64,000 bases of DNA from Lachnospiraceae bacterium. GTDB taxonomy: Bacteria; Bacillota; Clostridia; Lachnospirales; Lachnospiraceae. The notes below the pieces were generated by a model that was not told where the DNA came from, did not search any database, and saw only the letters and a program-made list of their open reading frames with translations. A program made the translations under genes and the position numbers. The DNA lies in NCBI GenBank assembly GCA_015056795.1, contig SVFO01000003.1, positions 78,987 through 142,986 of the forward strand. The letters are read 5' to 3'. Shown one piece after another: positions 34,872 to 44,630 of this stretch (the first letter of the stretch is position 1; each line of letters begins with the position of its first letter).

Positions 34872-35621
34872 TTATGCCTTCATATGGGTGGCGACATAAT
34901 CCGAGTAGCTCATGCCTGCGTACTTTTTGAAGCAGCGGCCGAAGTAGTTGGGATCGGGGATGCCGACCTCTGAGGAGGCAAGGAACATTTTCTTTCCCTT
35001 CTCGGCAAGCTTCATGGCCTTCTCCATGCGGCATTCCGTCAGGTACTCCACAAAGTTCTTGCCCGTCTCCTGCTTGAACTTTCTTGATAAATAACTGGCA
35101 CTAAAGCCAAACTGCTCTGCTACGGATGCCAGGTTGATCTTCGAGTCCACATAATTATTATCGATAAACTTTTGGATTTGCGCGATGGTGTCCTGTTCCA
35201 TCTCGGGCCCGTATTCGGATGCTCCGTCCCCTTCCGTCTCCATCGTCGCATCCAGCTTCTTCTTCACGTTTTCTAAAACGCCTGTCACTTCTGCACGGAC
35301 AATGGGCTTTAGCATGTATTCAAATACGGGAAGGCTCACGCACTTTCTCGCATATTCAAACTGGTCAATTGCCGTCATTATTATGATGATCAGCTTTGGA
35401 TAACGCTGCGTTGCAACCTCCGTGAACTCGATGCCATTCATAAAGGGCATCGAAATGTCCACAAACGCGATGTCAGGCCTCATCTCGTCAATGACGTTGA
35501 TTGCCTCAATTCCACTAGCTGCCTCCCCAACGACCTCCATGTTCAGACTCTCCCACGGTATGGACGCCCGCAGGAGCCTACGCGCGGACTGCTCGTCATC
35601 AATAATCATTACTCTATACAT
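34872..35621 (-). CDS. Response regulator, YesN/AraC type
   Basis: Residues 1-120 are a receiver domain with phospho-acceptor D in DIAFVDISMPFMNG and the conserved K in EYMLKPI. Residues about 150-249 are an AraC-type double helix-turn-helix (VAEQFGFSASYLSRKFKQETGKNFVEYLTECRMEKA and later DPNYFGRCFKKYAGMSYSDYV). The start MYRVMIIDDE at 35621 overlaps the kinase gene by eight bases; longer readings add unrelated basic sequence. It should activate the adjacent sugar transporter genes when phosphorylated. Confidence 0.92.
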   Translation of the reverse strand: MYRVMIIDDEQSARRLLRASIPWESLNMEVVGEAASGIEAINVIDEMRPDIAFVDISMPFMNGIEFTEVATQRYPKLIIIIMTAIDQFEYARKCVSLPVFEYMLKPIVRAEVTGVLENVKKKLDATMETEGDGASEYGPEMEQDTIAQIQKFIDNNYVDSKINLASVAEQFGFSASYLSRKFKQETGKNFVEYLTECRMEKAMKLAEKGKKMFLASSEVGIPDPNYFGRCFKKYAGMSYSDYVATHMKA

Positions 35622-37503
35622 TTTCGTTTCCCTTCTCTTTCCCCCTGTTTTCCGTCGTCGAACCTTCCAGAGCCTTCTCCTCCGCTTTAGCAGTCGTTTT
35701 GCCCTCTGTAGCCGTAGAGGGTTTCCGCTCCTTCCTGGCAGCATGTGGGAAAATGAATTCAATTTCCGTAAATTCTCCCTCATCGCTTCGGATTCTTACG
35801 ACGTCATCCTTTTCACAGAAGCACCGAATTCTCTCTATGGTCCCCCAAAGGCCAAAGCTCTCTGACTGCTCAACGCTCTTTTCGCCGCCTCGCGTCATAT
35901 CCGTGCTAAGTACCTGATCAATCTTCTCCTGCGACATGCCCACGCCCGTATCTCTGACGATGACATGAAGCACGTCCCCTTCCATAAAGCTGGTAATTTT
36001 AATCGTACCTGCCTCGCCCTTCAACCGAATGCCATGATAAATACTGTTCTCAATCAAGGGCTGCAGGATCAGCTTCGGAACAATGCAATCCTCCGTGTCC
36101 TGTGCGATGTCATATTCATCATTGATGATGTCGCCATAACGGAGCTTTTGCAACGCCAGATAATCCTTGACAATCAGGATCTCCCTGCGAAGACTTACCT
36201 CGCGGTCTCCCTTACTCAAGAAATTCCGATAAAAGCTTCCCAAGGTTTCCAGAGCATCATGCACGTTTTCTGCACCCGCATCCATGGCCAGCCATCCGAT
36301 GGTCTCCAGGCTGTTGTATAGGAAATGCGGTTTGATTTGTTCATGCAGTACGCGCATTTCTGCATTTTGCAAAACCTTTTCCTTCTCAATTAGGCGCTTG
36401 ATCAGATCATTTACGTGCTCGATCATGTTGTTATATTCTTCCTCCAACATGCCAAGCTCATTTTTCGGAAGTGGCACCTCAATCTTTTGGAGCTTTCCTT
36501 CCTGACGGTTTTCCTCCATCGCTTCGACCAATTGAAAGACGGGACTCGTGATATGTCTCGAAATAAAGATACCCGCAACAAAGACAGAAATCACAAATAC
36601 GCCAAGCAGCACCCCAAGAACATAAATCGTCGCCAATGGCAACGCTGGCAAGGCATAGGTTGTGGAGAAGAGAATGACGATGGGCATTTCTTCCACCATC
36701 CTGCCAGAAAGCATGATTCGTTCCTTGCCTTTTTTCAGGTTCTGATGAACAACCTCCGTAGAACAAAATTCCTCATTGAAATACTGTACCAACGCTTTGT
36801 TTCCCGCAAGATAGGTTCCTTCCGTTGACATAATGCAAAGGTCAGCCCCCCGTACATTCTCCTGAAGCATACGATCCAGCAAGGTACCGGAAATATTCAT
36901 TAGCATGATACCCGTCCGCTTTTGTCGAAGCAAATCATACACTGCACGCGATATCGTGACCAAAGGCTTTCCATTAGTTCTCTCCAAGGCTCCATTGCCG
37001 TTGATGGTAATGGACGCATTTCCCTTGCCCTGAAGGATCGGATCCCGCCAGCTATCTTCCTTCATCAAATCAATATCAACGCGATAAGCATTCCTGTTCG
37101 ATGCCAAATTCGTTGACATATATTGATAATCCTCACGAAATACGAAGATGGAATCCACGCCCTCCGTGAAATTCATGGTTCTCATAATGCTGTATCTCGC
37201 GGTATTGATCAAACCCGCCGTAACCTCCTTCGAGTCTGCACGAAGGAACTCTGCAAGGGCGTCATCCATCAGAAACAGTCGCGAAAGCTCTCTATATCTA
37301 TCGATCTCCGCACAGATACTGTTGGTCATGCCATTTAAGACACCATCAGATTCACGGGTTGCATGGTCAAAGCGCTCCCTCTGCGTAACCACAAAGACGG
37401 AGATGATGGTCGAAAAAATAAGTACGAAAATAATGCCCGCAAGCACCATGCTAAGCCTTGCAGACAACGAACCTCTTTTTTTCCTCTTCTTCCGTTTTGA
37501 CAT
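35614..37503 (-). CDS. Sensor histidine kinase, YesM type
   Basis: Two membrane helices (about 13-35 and 285-310) enclose an outside sensing domain of about 250 residues. A HAMP segment follows, then a phospho-acceptor His in HEQIKPHFLYNSLETIGW (LytS/YesM type), and the ATP-binding N box (LQPLIENSIYHG) and G box (VRDTGVGMS). The acidic, Thr/Lys-rich C-terminal 30 residues are not conserved. It should phosphorylate the overlapping YesN-like regulator in response to sugar. Confidence 0.92.
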   Translation of the reverse strand: MSKRKKRKKRGSLSARLSMVLAGIIFVLIFSTIISVFVVTQRERFDHATRESDGVLNGMTNSICAEIDRYRELSRLFLMDDALAEFLRADSKEVTAGLINTARYSIMRTMNFTEGVDSIFVFREDYQYMSTNLASNRNAYRVDIDLMKEDSWRDPILQGKGNASITINGNGALERTNGKPLVTISRAVYDLLRQKRTGIMLMNISGTLLDRMLQENVRGADLCIMSTEGTYLAGNKALVQYFNEEFCSTEVVHQNLKKGKERIMLSGRMVEEMPIVILFSTTYALPALPLATIYVLGVLLGVFVISVFVAGIFISRHITSPVFQLVEAMEENRQEGKLQKIEVPLPKNELGMLEEEYNNMIEHVNDLIKRLIEKEKVLQNAEMRVLHEQIKPHFLYNSLETIGWLAMDAGAENVHDALETLGSFYRNFLSKGDREVSLRREILIVKDYLALQKLRYGDIINDEYDIAQDTEDCIVPKLILQPLIENSIYHGIRLKGEAGTIKITSFMEGDVLHVIVRDTGVGMSQEKIDQVLSTDMTRGGEKSVEQSESFGLWGTIERIRCFCEKDDVVRIRSDEGEFTEIEFIFPHAARKERKPSTATEGKTTAKAEEKALEGSTTENRGKEKGNENV

Positions 37504-37781
37504 GTCGTTCCTCTCTGAGTAGCCGCTTGTTTTTCTGTTACATGTTTACTATATTATAAACTCGAAAGCTCGCTGCTTCGCAGCTCTCTTGATTTGCTTT
37601 GCAAATCAGCTTTCTCGTTAAAACATGCATGAAAAACAAATGTCTGCTTCGCAGCCGCTTGTTTTTCTATGCATGTTTTATTTTATCACGCTTTGGGAGT
37701 TCTGGCAAATTGTTTTCCAAAACCTAAGTTCGCGATTTAACAAGAATCCTTCCGTGCAGCACGGGGTTCTTCTATGCCACA
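37504..37781. repeat. Intergenic region with REP-like palindromes
   Basis: No gene is present. Small perfect hairpins GCTGCTTCGCAGC (37573-37585) and GATTTGCTTTGCAAATC (37591-37607) precede a large inverted repeat: 37621-37639 pairs with 37659-37678 (AAACATGCAT ... ATGCATGTTT with one extra T), and inside it is CTGCTTCGCAG. The block CTTGTTTTTCT...CATGTTTA occurs twice, about 130 bases apart. Confidence 0.65.
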
Positions 37782-37816
37782 AAAAAAGACGACTTCCGAA
37801 GAAGCCGCCTTCTTTT
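37782..37816 (-). terminator. Terminator of the sugar ABC operon
   Basis: GGCGGCTTC pairs with GAAGTCGTC (two wobble pairs), followed on the minus strand by TTTTTTT. Confidence 0.75.
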
Positions 37817-37838
37817 ATAAAAACCTTCTCTTTTTTCA

Positions 37839-38723
37839 TTAACCCTTCACGGCACCTGCAATGAAGCTCTCCTGAATGGACTTACTCATGAATACGTAAA
37901 CCAACAGGGTCGGGAATGTTGCAATAACAAGTGCTGCACCGATCGGGCCCCAATCCGTCGTATGCTGTCCAGACAACGCCTGAATACCGACGGGCAATGT
38001 CTTATATTGCTTTTTACTGATAAAGGACTGTGCGAACATCAGCTCGTTCCAGCACTGCAGGAAGGTGTAAATGCTGATGGTTGCAAGCGCGGGCTTCATC
38101 AGAGGAACAATGATCTTGATGAAGGTCTGCCAGAGTGTACATCCGTCAATGTAGGCCGCCTCGTCAAGGTCCTTCGGAATGTCGTTCATAAATCCCGTAC
38201 AGATCAGGATCGCCATGGCCAGCGAGAACGCTGAGTAAGGAATGATCATTGCCCAATAAGAGTTAACCATCTTCAACTTACTTAAGGTGATGAAGATCGG
38301 CACGATGGATGAGTGGATGGGGATCGTAATACCCAACATAAAGAACGCATTCATCGTCTTGCTGCCCTTCCAGATGATTCTTGTCAGCGCGTAGGTTGCC
38401 ATCATGGCTGCCACAAGACAGATCGCGATGGAAGATACCGTTACGATTACACTGTTCAAGAAATACAGGGGCATGTTACCAGTCGTCATGGCCGTCTGGT
38501 AGTTGCTCCAGAGCCAATCCTTAGGAAGACCCATGACGTTGGTACCGTAAACTTCTTCGTTTGATTTTAATGAGAACGTAAACATCCAGTAAACAGGAAA
38601 GAGATCAATCAGCGCCCAAATCACTAAACCGATATAGATCAGTGCTCTAAGGACTTTATTGGTCTTTTGTACCTGATACTGATCTAAACTATTATTTGCT
38701 GATAGAATGCTTTTTTCCGCCAT
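37839..38723 (-). CDS. Sugar ABC transporter permease (MalG family)
   Basis: This inner-membrane permease has about six helices. The EAA loop is DEAAYIDGCTLWQTFIKIIVPLMKPAL, which contacts the ATPase. The 294-residue length is normal. It overlaps the upstream permease gene by 32 bases, so translation is coupled. No ATPase gene lies in this operon; such carbohydrate systems often share an MsmK-type ATPase encoded elsewhere. The operon is next to a YesM/YesN-type pair, which suggests oligosaccharide uptake. Confidence 0.92.
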   Translation of the reverse strand: MAEKSILSANNSLDQYQVQKTNKVLRALIYIGLVIWALIDLFPVYWMFTFSLKSNEEVYGTNVMGLPKDWLWSNYQTAMTTGNMPLYFLNSVIVTVSSIAICLVAAMMATYALTRIIWKGSKTMNAFFMLGITIPIHSSIVPIFITLSKLKMVNSYWAMIIPYSAFSLAMAILICTGFMNDIPKDLDEAAYIDGCTLWQTFIKIIVPLMKPALATISIYTFLQCWNELMFAQSFISKKQYKTLPVGIQALSGQHTTDWGPIGAALVIATFPTLLVYVFMSKSIQESFIAGAVKG

Positions 38724-39612
38724 ATTCTCTCTCCTTAAACGCTGCAGTAATTAAGATGGCAAACGCGAAACACAATGCGATCATCAATACCGCAATCGTA
38801 CTACCCATGCCATAACGGTTTCGTTCGAACAACATGCTGATCATCAAGGTACTGGGCACTTCCGTTGCGTGGTAAGGACCACCCTTGGTCAAAACATAGA
38901 TCAGGTCGAAGGATTTCAAGGAACCAGTTACGGCGAAAATCACGCTTACTTTCAAAATAGGTTTGATACTGGGAATTACTACGTACCAGTCTACCTGTCC
39001 GTCTGTTGCGCCGTCCAGCTTTGCAGCCTCGCGAAGCTCAGGTGATACGCTGCGAACGCCCGCGTACATGAGCAACATATGGTAACCAACATACTGCCAC
39101 AGGGTAGGAATAAATACGCACCACAGAGCAGATGCCTCATTTCCCAGCCATCCTCCGAGTGGCATCTTGTCGCCGATTCCAATGAGCTGAAGTACGGCAT
39201 TCAGAATACCATAATCGGGGTTATAAATTTTTCTCCACAACTGACCGATTACCACGGTGGAAATCAGCACGGGCATGAAGTAGATGGAAAGGAACCCTCT
39301 CTCACCCTTGATGCCCTTACCAAGCATCAGCGCCAGGCCAAGGGATAAGGGCAGCTGTAAGAATACGGATAGCGCTGCCAGAAGCATCGCATTGCCGAGG
39401 GCTCTCCAAATATTGATGGAACCACTTGTGAACAGTTCCGCATAGTTGCCAAACCATATGAAATCTGCCCCCTTCAGGCTGATGCTCTTCATGTCAAAGA
39501 AGCTGTAAAACACCGACATGATAATGGGAGCAATCAAGACACCGATGAATAAGATCAGTGCCGGAAGCAGAAAGATCGTAATCATTCCATACTTATAAAG
39601 ATTGTTTTTCAT
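38692..39612 (-). CDS. Sugar ABC transporter permease (MalF family)
   Basis: The 306-residue partner permease has about six helices and the EAA loop REAAKLDGATDGQVDWYVVIPSIKPIL. GGAAGG lies upstream of the start. A 46-base hairpin in the gap behind the binding-protein gene probably lowers its expression relative to that gene. Confidence 0.92.
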   Translation of the reverse strand: MKNNLYKYGMITIFLLPALILFIGVLIAPIIMSVFYSFFDMKSISLKGADFIWFGNYAELFTSGSINIWRALGNAMLLAALSVFLQLPLSLGLALMLGKGIKGERGFLSIYFMPVLISTVVIGQLWRKIYNPDYGILNAVLQLIGIGDKMPLGGWLGNEASALWCVFIPTLWQYVGYHMLLMYAGVRSVSPELREAAKLDGATDGQVDWYVVIPSIKPILKVSVIFAVTGSLKSFDLIYVLTKGGPYHATEVPSTLMISMLFERNRYGMGSTIAVLMIALCFAFAILITAAFKEREYGGKKHSISK

Positions 39613-39651
39613 GTTAATTTCTTACCTTCCAATGGTATTTGGAAACAAAAT

Positions 39652-39697
39652 GCGGCCTTTCCGGCTCCCCGTGAAACACAAGGATCGGAAAAGCCGC
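39652..39697 (-). terminator. Intercistronic hairpin between binding protein and permeases
   Basis: GCGGC/GCCGC and TTTCCG/CGGAAA stack with one wobble pair around a loop of about 22 bases, followed by ATTTTGTTT on the minus strand. Its position fits partial termination or mRNA protection that raises binding-protein levels. Confidence 0.7.
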
Positions 39698-39735
39698 AAA
39701 CATAATCATTTCAAGTAACTAAGTAAGGAAATTGA

Positions 39736-41067
39736 TTATCTGATTTCCTTCTTCAGGCCAGAGATGAATGCATTACCATCAACCTTACCACCGTAAACCT
39801 GAGCAACATAGTCAAGGTACTTGTTAGCATCGTCAGCGTTCATAGCGGTATCACCGAACAGAACGTATGCGTTAGCCTTGGAGCAGATCTCAGATACAGC
39901 CTGGGTCAGGCCATTGATTCCGCTGGTGTCACCATAAGGATTCCAAGCGGGAAGTCCACAACCATCAAGGTAACCATAGTGGCAAATTCTCTTACCAAGC
40001 TCGAAGGTGTACTTAGCAGCTACTGCAGCGTTCTTGGAGGAAGCTGCTACTGCAAGAGTATCAGAAGGTCCGCCGATGAGCTGTCCAAGCTTACCCTTGC
40101 TGGAATCAACAACAGGGAACTCGGTAACCTTTACCTTCGGGAAGAAGTTAGCGTCGTTAGCGAAGTCTGCACAGTTCCAAGTACCATTCTGATAGAATGC
40201 ATACTTACCCTGCATGAAGTTAGCCTTAACTTCGTCGTTGGTCAGGGAAACTGCGTTAGGATCAAAGTAGCCAGCCTTTACCATGCTCTGGAAGGTATCA
40301 ACTGCCTTTGCAACGTCTGCATTGTCCCAAGAAGCTCTTCCAAGGAAGATGTCGTTCATAGCGTCAGCGCCGATGCTCTTCTCGATAACGGGCTCAAGAT
40401 ACTCGGTTACACACCAGGTCTCGCCGCCTGCACATCCGAAAGGAATGATTCCCTTAGCCTTCAGAGCGTCACAGCACTTGATCAGATCATCATAGGTGGT
40501 AGGAACTTCGTTCCAGCCTGCTTCCTTCAGAAGATCCATATTGCAGAAAAGTCCAACGATGTTCATGGTCAGAGGAACACCATAGTGCTTTCCGTTGTAA
40601 GTAGAGTTTGCAAGCATAACCTCAGGAAGCTCACTCTTGTAATCCTGATATGCATCATCCAGGCAGTAAACCTTACCGGAATCAACGAAATCACCAAGGA
40701 ATGCGCAAGACCAGGTGAAGAAGATATCAGGTACTTCGTCAGCTGCCATAGCGGCCTTAATCTTGGTCTTGTAGGACTGGTTCTCAAATGCTTCCCAGTT
40801 CAGAGTGATGTCAGGATACTCGCTCTTCATCTCAGCGATGGCATTCTCATAGGACTTACGGTTGGAATCGCTCTCGGTAGCGATACACCACATGTCCAGG
40901 GAAACCTTCTGGCTCTTCAGGTCTACGCTAGTGGAAGCGCTCTGCTTGTTACCACCCTCGTTACCAGCACTGCCGCTGCCCTCGGTACCACTGCCACTGC
41001 CACATGCTGCGCAAGATACAACCATAGCTGCTGCGAGCAAAGTTGCTGCCAATTTCTTCAGTTTCAT
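39736..41067 (-). CDS. Sugar ABC transporter substrate-binding lipoprotein
   Basis: It captures the sugar outside the cell for the MalF/MalG-type permeases. The lipobox is in the MVVSCAACG stretch, followed by a Gly/Ser linker. The fold is a family 1 extracellular solute-binding protein (VSLDMWCIATESDSNRKSYENAI, PDIFFTWSCAFLGDFV, YAFYQNGTWNCADF). The 443-residue length is typical. AGGAGG is ideal. The actual sugar cannot be read from the sequence. Confidence 0.93.
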   Translation of the reverse strand: MKLKKLAATLLAAAMVVSCAACGSGSGTEGSGSAGNEGGNKQSASTSVDLKSQKVSLDMWCIATESDSNRKSYENAIAEMKSEYPDITLNWEAFENQSYKTKIKAAMAADEVPDIFFTWSCAFLGDFVDSGKVYCLDDAYQDYKSELPEVMLANSTYNGKHYGVPLTMNIVGLFCNMDLLKEAGWNEVPTTYDDLIKCCDALKAKGIIPFGCAGGETWCVTEYLEPVIEKSIGADAMNDIFLGRASWDNADVAKAVDTFQSMVKAGYFDPNAVSLTNDEVKANFMQGKYAFYQNGTWNCADFANDANFFPKVKVTEFPVVDSSKGKLGQLIGGPSDTLAVAASSKNAAVAAKYTFELGKRICHYGYLDGCGLPAWNPYGDTSGINGLTQAVSEICSKANAYVLFGDTAMNADDANKYLDYVAQVYGGKVDGNAFISGLKKEIR

Positions 41068-41170
41068 AATTCTCCTCCTTTAAACAAGTTGATGGTTTTT
41101 CCATCTTGTTCTCTATGTCTAAGGCGCCACGCCTTATGACCAAATCCCCCTCCGACAAGATAACTCCATC

Positions 41171-41776
41171 TTACTTTGCCGGCTCTGTCTTTACCATGGG
41201 CCAGGGATAATCAATCGTGAGCTTATCTCCGTCCACAGTGTAGTAAATCAAGGTATCCTCGAAGTGATCGTTGTACATCAGCTTGATCGTTCCGTTTTCA
41301 GGATCCTCGCTGTAATGTCCCGGGAAGGTTCCATCCTCTAAATAGGTTCCCTTCGTGGTAAATTCATAGGACAATCGATCCTCTGGACCTCCCGTCCAAT
41401 ATCCGATGATTCCATCGGGCTTTGAGGTTCCTGCGTAATGGTACTCAGTGCGTTCATAGAGGAGCATCTTGCCCTCACGCACCTGAACAAACCTCATTGT
41501 CGTTTCTGTACCGTTCTCATCTGTCAGCGTCAGGAAATCTCCGTCCTGCGAGTAGGAATATTCCCTTCCGTGATAGAACGCTATTCCGTCAGTCATAAAC
41601 GACAGGATCTCGGTTTCCGGTTCATGAATATACGCCCAGCTTGCAAGAAGCTCGTGTCCAACGGTATTGCTTGGTGCAGTGCTTTTTTCGTTCTCTTTGG
41701 TACAACCTCCGAGCATGAGCACTGCACTGAGCAAGACACATATAAGGATGATTAAAATGTTTCGTTTACGAGTCAT
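41171..41776 (-). CDS. Lipoprotein with beta-rich domain, unknown
   Basis: The 201-residue protein starts with a signal and lipobox MLGGC, then a Ser/Thr/Asn linker. The remainder has regular short strands (LLASWAYIHEPETEILSFMTDGIAFYHGREY and TLTDENGTETTMRFV) like the lipocalin-type copies found in many Clostridia. AGAAGG eight bases upstream fixes the start; a GTG three codons earlier is less likely. It sits upstream of the sugar-binding protein, with 103 bases between that contain a TAAGGCG/CGCCTTA hairpin. The link to sugar uptake is uncertain. Confidence 0.75.
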   Translation of the reverse strand: MTRKRNILIILICVLLSAVLMLGGCTKENEKSTAPSNTVGHELLASWAYIHEPETEILSFMTDGIAFYHGREYSYSQDGDFLTLTDENGTETTMRFVQVREGKMLLYERTEYHYAGTSKPDGIIGYWTGGPEDRLSYEFTTKGTYLEDGTFPGHYSEDPENGTIKLMYNDHFEDTLIYYTVDGDKLTIDYPWPMVKTEPAK

Positions 41777-41995
41777 CGGTCGCACCTTCTATGTATCGAA
41801 ATACCCCATAAGAACCTTTCCCCTTGAAATAAAGTATAGCGAACCCCCTTTTTTAAGTAAATGGAAATCTTTTACTTCAAGAAGCATCTTTTTTACTTTT
41901 TTGACAAGGCAGATGTAATATTTTTAGTTTCCTTTGTTGATTTCGTCGAGGATTGTTCTTTGGGCAATCAGCGAATTTCCTTATTTTGTATCGAA
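41777..41995. other. Upstream region of the lipoprotein gene
   Basis: No gene is seen. On the minus strand TTTACT and TATACT, 17 bases apart, lie 50-80 bases before the lipoprotein start and could be its promoter. Confidence 0.4.
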
Positions 41996-42009
41996 TGTAA
42001 GCGTTTCCA
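41996..42009. promoter_or_regulatory. Catabolite-responsive element (CRE)
   Basis: TGTAAGCGTTTCCA fits the CcpA-binding consensus TGTAANCGNTNNCA at every fixed position. It lies about 220 bases upstream of the lipoprotein gene, which in turn precedes the sugar ABC operon, and about 55 bases beyond the glyA terminator. Confidence 0.7.
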
Positions 42010-42064
42010 TTAAATCTTTTGTGCAAATTTGCGAATGTGAGTCTGATTAATTACATGTTTGCAT

Positions 42065-42096
42065 AAAAAAACCCAAGGACAATTTTGTCCTTGGGT
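42065..42096 (-). terminator. Terminator after glyA
   Basis: ACCCAAGGACAA (42071-42082) pairs with TTGTCCTTGGGT (42085-42096) and is followed on the minus strand by TTTTTT. Confidence 0.9.
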
Positions 42097-42123
42097 CTTT
42101 CAAGCTCAAATTTTTGCTTTCGA

Positions 42124-43362
42124 TTAGATCAGAGGGTACTTGTCGGTCAGTCCCTGTACGATGGCTCTTGCCTCGGGAACCTTCTCCTCGCCGCCCTTGA
42201 TGACCATGGCGATTGCCTCTGCAATCTTGTCCATGTCTTCCGTGTTCATTCCTCTGCTAGTAACTGCAGGCGTACCAAGACGGATACCGCTGGTTACGAA
42301 CGGAGACTGAGGATCATTAGGGATGGTGTTCTTGTTACAGGTAATGTGTGCCTGATCAAGAAGCTTCTCCACTGCCTTACCGGTGAGACCAAAGTTGGTC
42401 AGGTCAACCAGCATCAGATGGTTGTCAGTGCCACCAGATACGATCTTGATGCCACGGCTCATCAGGCCCTTGCAAAGTGCCTGTGCATTGTCAACAATGT
42501 TCTTCTGATAGGTCTTGAAGTCATCAGACAGCGCTTCCTTAAAGCAAACAGCCTTTGCAGCGATGACATGCATCAGAGGGCCACCCTGGATGCCAGGGAA
42601 AATAGCCTTGTTAAAGTTGAATTTATCAGCAGCTTCCTTATTGCAGAGGATCAGACCGCCTCTGGGTCCACGCAGGGTCTTATGCGTCGTTGTGGTAACC
42701 ACGTCTGCGTAAGGAATGGGTGAAGGATGAAGTCCAGCGGCAACGAGACCTGCGATGTGTGCCATGTCAACCATGAGAACGGCACCAACCTCATCAGCAA
42801 CCTCACGGAATTTCTTAAAGTCGATGGTTCTCGCATATGCGGATGCACCTGCAATGATCATCTTAGGCTTTGCTTCCAGTGCGATTCTGCGAAGCTCATC
42901 ATAATCGATAAAGCCGTCATCATTTACACCGTAAGGAACGATGTTAAAGTACTTACCAGACATGTTTACGGGTGAACCATGGGTCAGATGTCCGCCATGA
43001 GCAAGGTTCATTCCCATGATGGTGTCGCCAGGCTGGCAAACTGCAAACTGTACTGCCATGTTCGCCTGTGCTCCGGAATGAGGCTGTACGTTGGCATAAT
43101 CGCAACCAAACAGCTCCTTAGCTCTCTCGATGGCCAAGGTCTCAACGACGTCAACGCACTCGCATCCGCCGTAGTATCTCTTTCCAGGATACCCTTCCGC
43201 ATACTTGTTGGTCAGGGGGCTTCCCATAGCTGCCATAACGGCCTTGGAAACCCAGTTTTCAGAAGCAATCAGCTCGATGTGGCTGTTCTGGCGCGCCTGC
43301 TCGTCCACAATGGCCTGGGCGATCTCGGGATCCACGTTTTTCACTTCATCCAAAGAATACAT
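42124..43362 (-). CDS. glyA: Serine hydroxymethyltransferase
   Basis: This PLP enzyme interconverts serine and glycine and charges tetrahydrofolate with a one-carbon unit, which feeds thymidylate and purine synthesis. The PLP lysine is in [39 protein letters not shown] and [17 protein letters not shown] are the other hallmarks. The 412-residue length is normal. AGGAGGAG precedes the start. It stands as a single-gene unit. Confidence 0.97.
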   Translation of the reverse strand: MYSLDEVKNVDPEIAQAIVDEQARQNSHIELIASENWVSKAVMAAMGSPLTNKYAEGYPGKRYYGGCECVDVVETLAIERAKELFGCDYANVQPHSGAQANMAVQFAVCQPGDTIMGMNLAHGGHLTHGSPVNMSGKYFNIVPYGVNDDGFIDYDELRRIALEAKPKMIIAGASAYARTIDFKKFREVADEVGAVLMVDMAHIAGLVAAGLHPSPIPYADVVTTTTHKTLRGPRGGLILCNKEAADKFNFNKAIFPGIQGGPLMHVIAAKAVCFKEALSDDFKTYQKNIVDNAQALCKGLMSRGIKIVSGGTDNHLMLVDLTNFGLTGKAVEKLLDQAHITCNKNTIPNDPQSPFVTSGIRLGTPAVTSRGMNTEDMDKIAEAIAMVIKGGEEKVPEARAIVQGLTDKYPLI

Positions 43363-43498
43363 GCTTGTCTCCTCCTAATTCATCACTTTGTTTATAGTTC
43401 AAAAACATTCCTAACTATAGTAACACATATTTCCAAATTTGCAAAGACTTTCCTGCGGCAATGCGCTAAATTTCTGTATTCATTTTGTCAAGAAAAAT

Positions 43499-44365
43499 TT
43501 AGGTATTATAAACCTCACGCCAAATGATGGTTGCCATCTTGGAGCGCCATTCCGGCTTTACCATATAATACAGGAAGCTGTCGATCAGTCTGCGGGGCGG
43601 ATAGCTTCTTCCGTCCAGCTTAAAATGACGGAAGCCCGCATCCTTATACTTTCCATATAGAAGCTCCGTGGATATGAAGGAGCGGTTGTTCATGATCTGG
43701 AAGAATTCCCTTGCAATGTTCATGCAGGGCTTCCAATCAGGATCGGAAAACTCCAGCTGAGCCTTGCCCTGAACAATGTAATGCGCCCGTCTTCTCGGGC
43801 AGTTGTCCTCGCAGAAATGATCCACGATCAGCTCCATCCTGTCCTTATGATCCAAGGAAAAGAGCACGTCCGTGTTATTCATTGCGGAGTCAATTACGAC
43901 GATTGCATAATCCTTTTCCATTTCCGCCTTGATGTCCTCCAGCTTATCCAGGCATTTTGTCGTTGAGGAGATCAGCGTATACTTCGGATAATTTTTGCGA
44001 ATGTAATCCTCGAGAATCGGTGAATTCACCAAAACCTCATTGCCCTTGTTGTCCGCAAGCTCCAGGCAGAAATTACAGAAGGTATCGTTTAAGTGCTTCT
44101 CTTCGATCAAAGGATTCGTAAAGGTAAAGCGAACGGCAATCCCCCTGCTGTTCAGCTGTTCAATGATCTGCATCATTTCAGGCTTCTTGCACGAGCCCAA
44201 TACTACCCTACCGCCATTCCAAATGGTTCCAGGGAAGCATCCATAGGCAGACGCAATTTTTACGTTATCATAAAAGCATTCTGGCGTTGCCTGCTGCAAA
44301 TCTGCCATAAAACAAATCAGCTTTGCATTCGTATAAAAATCTGGGAGATAAAAATTGATGTCCAT
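43499..44365 (-). CDS. Cysteine-containing protein, possibly U32-peptidase-like
   Basis: The 288-residue cytosolic protein begins MDINFYLPDFYTNAKLICF. Segments such as GTIWNGGRV, NSRGIAVRFTFTNPLIEE, NEVLVNSPILEDYIRKNYPKYTLISSTTKC and HFCEDNCPRRRAHY suggest a TIM-barrel protein related in style to U32 family proteins, with CxxxC near residue 205 as a possible metal or Fe-S site. I do not recognise a named function. The start has AGGA seven bases upstream. It is in a single-gene unit downstream of the divergent PAP2 gene. Confidence 0.7.
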   Translation of the reverse strand: MDINFYLPDFYTNAKLICFMADLQQATPECFYDNVKIASAYGCFPGTIWNGGRVVLGSCKKPEMMQIIEQLNSRGIAVRFTFTNPLIEEKHLNDTFCNFCLELADNKGNEVLVNSPILEDYIRKNYPKYTLISSTTKCLDKLEDIKAEMEKDYAIVVIDSAMNNTDVLFSLDHKDRMELIVDHFCEDNCPRRRAHYIVQGKAQLEFSDPDWKPCMNIAREFFQIMNNRSFISTELLYGKYKDAGFRHFKLDGRSYPPRRLIDSFLYYMVKPEWRSKMATIIWREVYNT

Positions 44366-44577
44366 ATCATTTTCCTCTTTCTTAAATAGATTCACAAGTC
44401 GAATTGACGGCATTGCGGCAAATCTGCCCGTTGCCCTGTTTTCCTTCGCTTGATCATGGCAGTTACGCGAACATAAAGATTATAACAAAAATTGCCAGTT
44501 TACGCAACGAGCAAGTCAAATTTTGAATGGTATTTCTTAAGTGTTTATTAAGATTCCCAAAGACTTTTAAAATTATA

Positions 44578-44605
44578 TTGACAAATAATTAACAAGTGGT
44601 ATACT
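44578..44605 (+). promoter_or_regulatory. Sigma-A promoter of the PAP2 gene
   Basis: TTGACA (44578-44583) and TATACT (44600-44605) are 16 bases apart, 25 bases before the start codon. Confidence 0.75.
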
Positions 44606-44630
44606 AGCACCAAGATTAGGGAGATGTACT

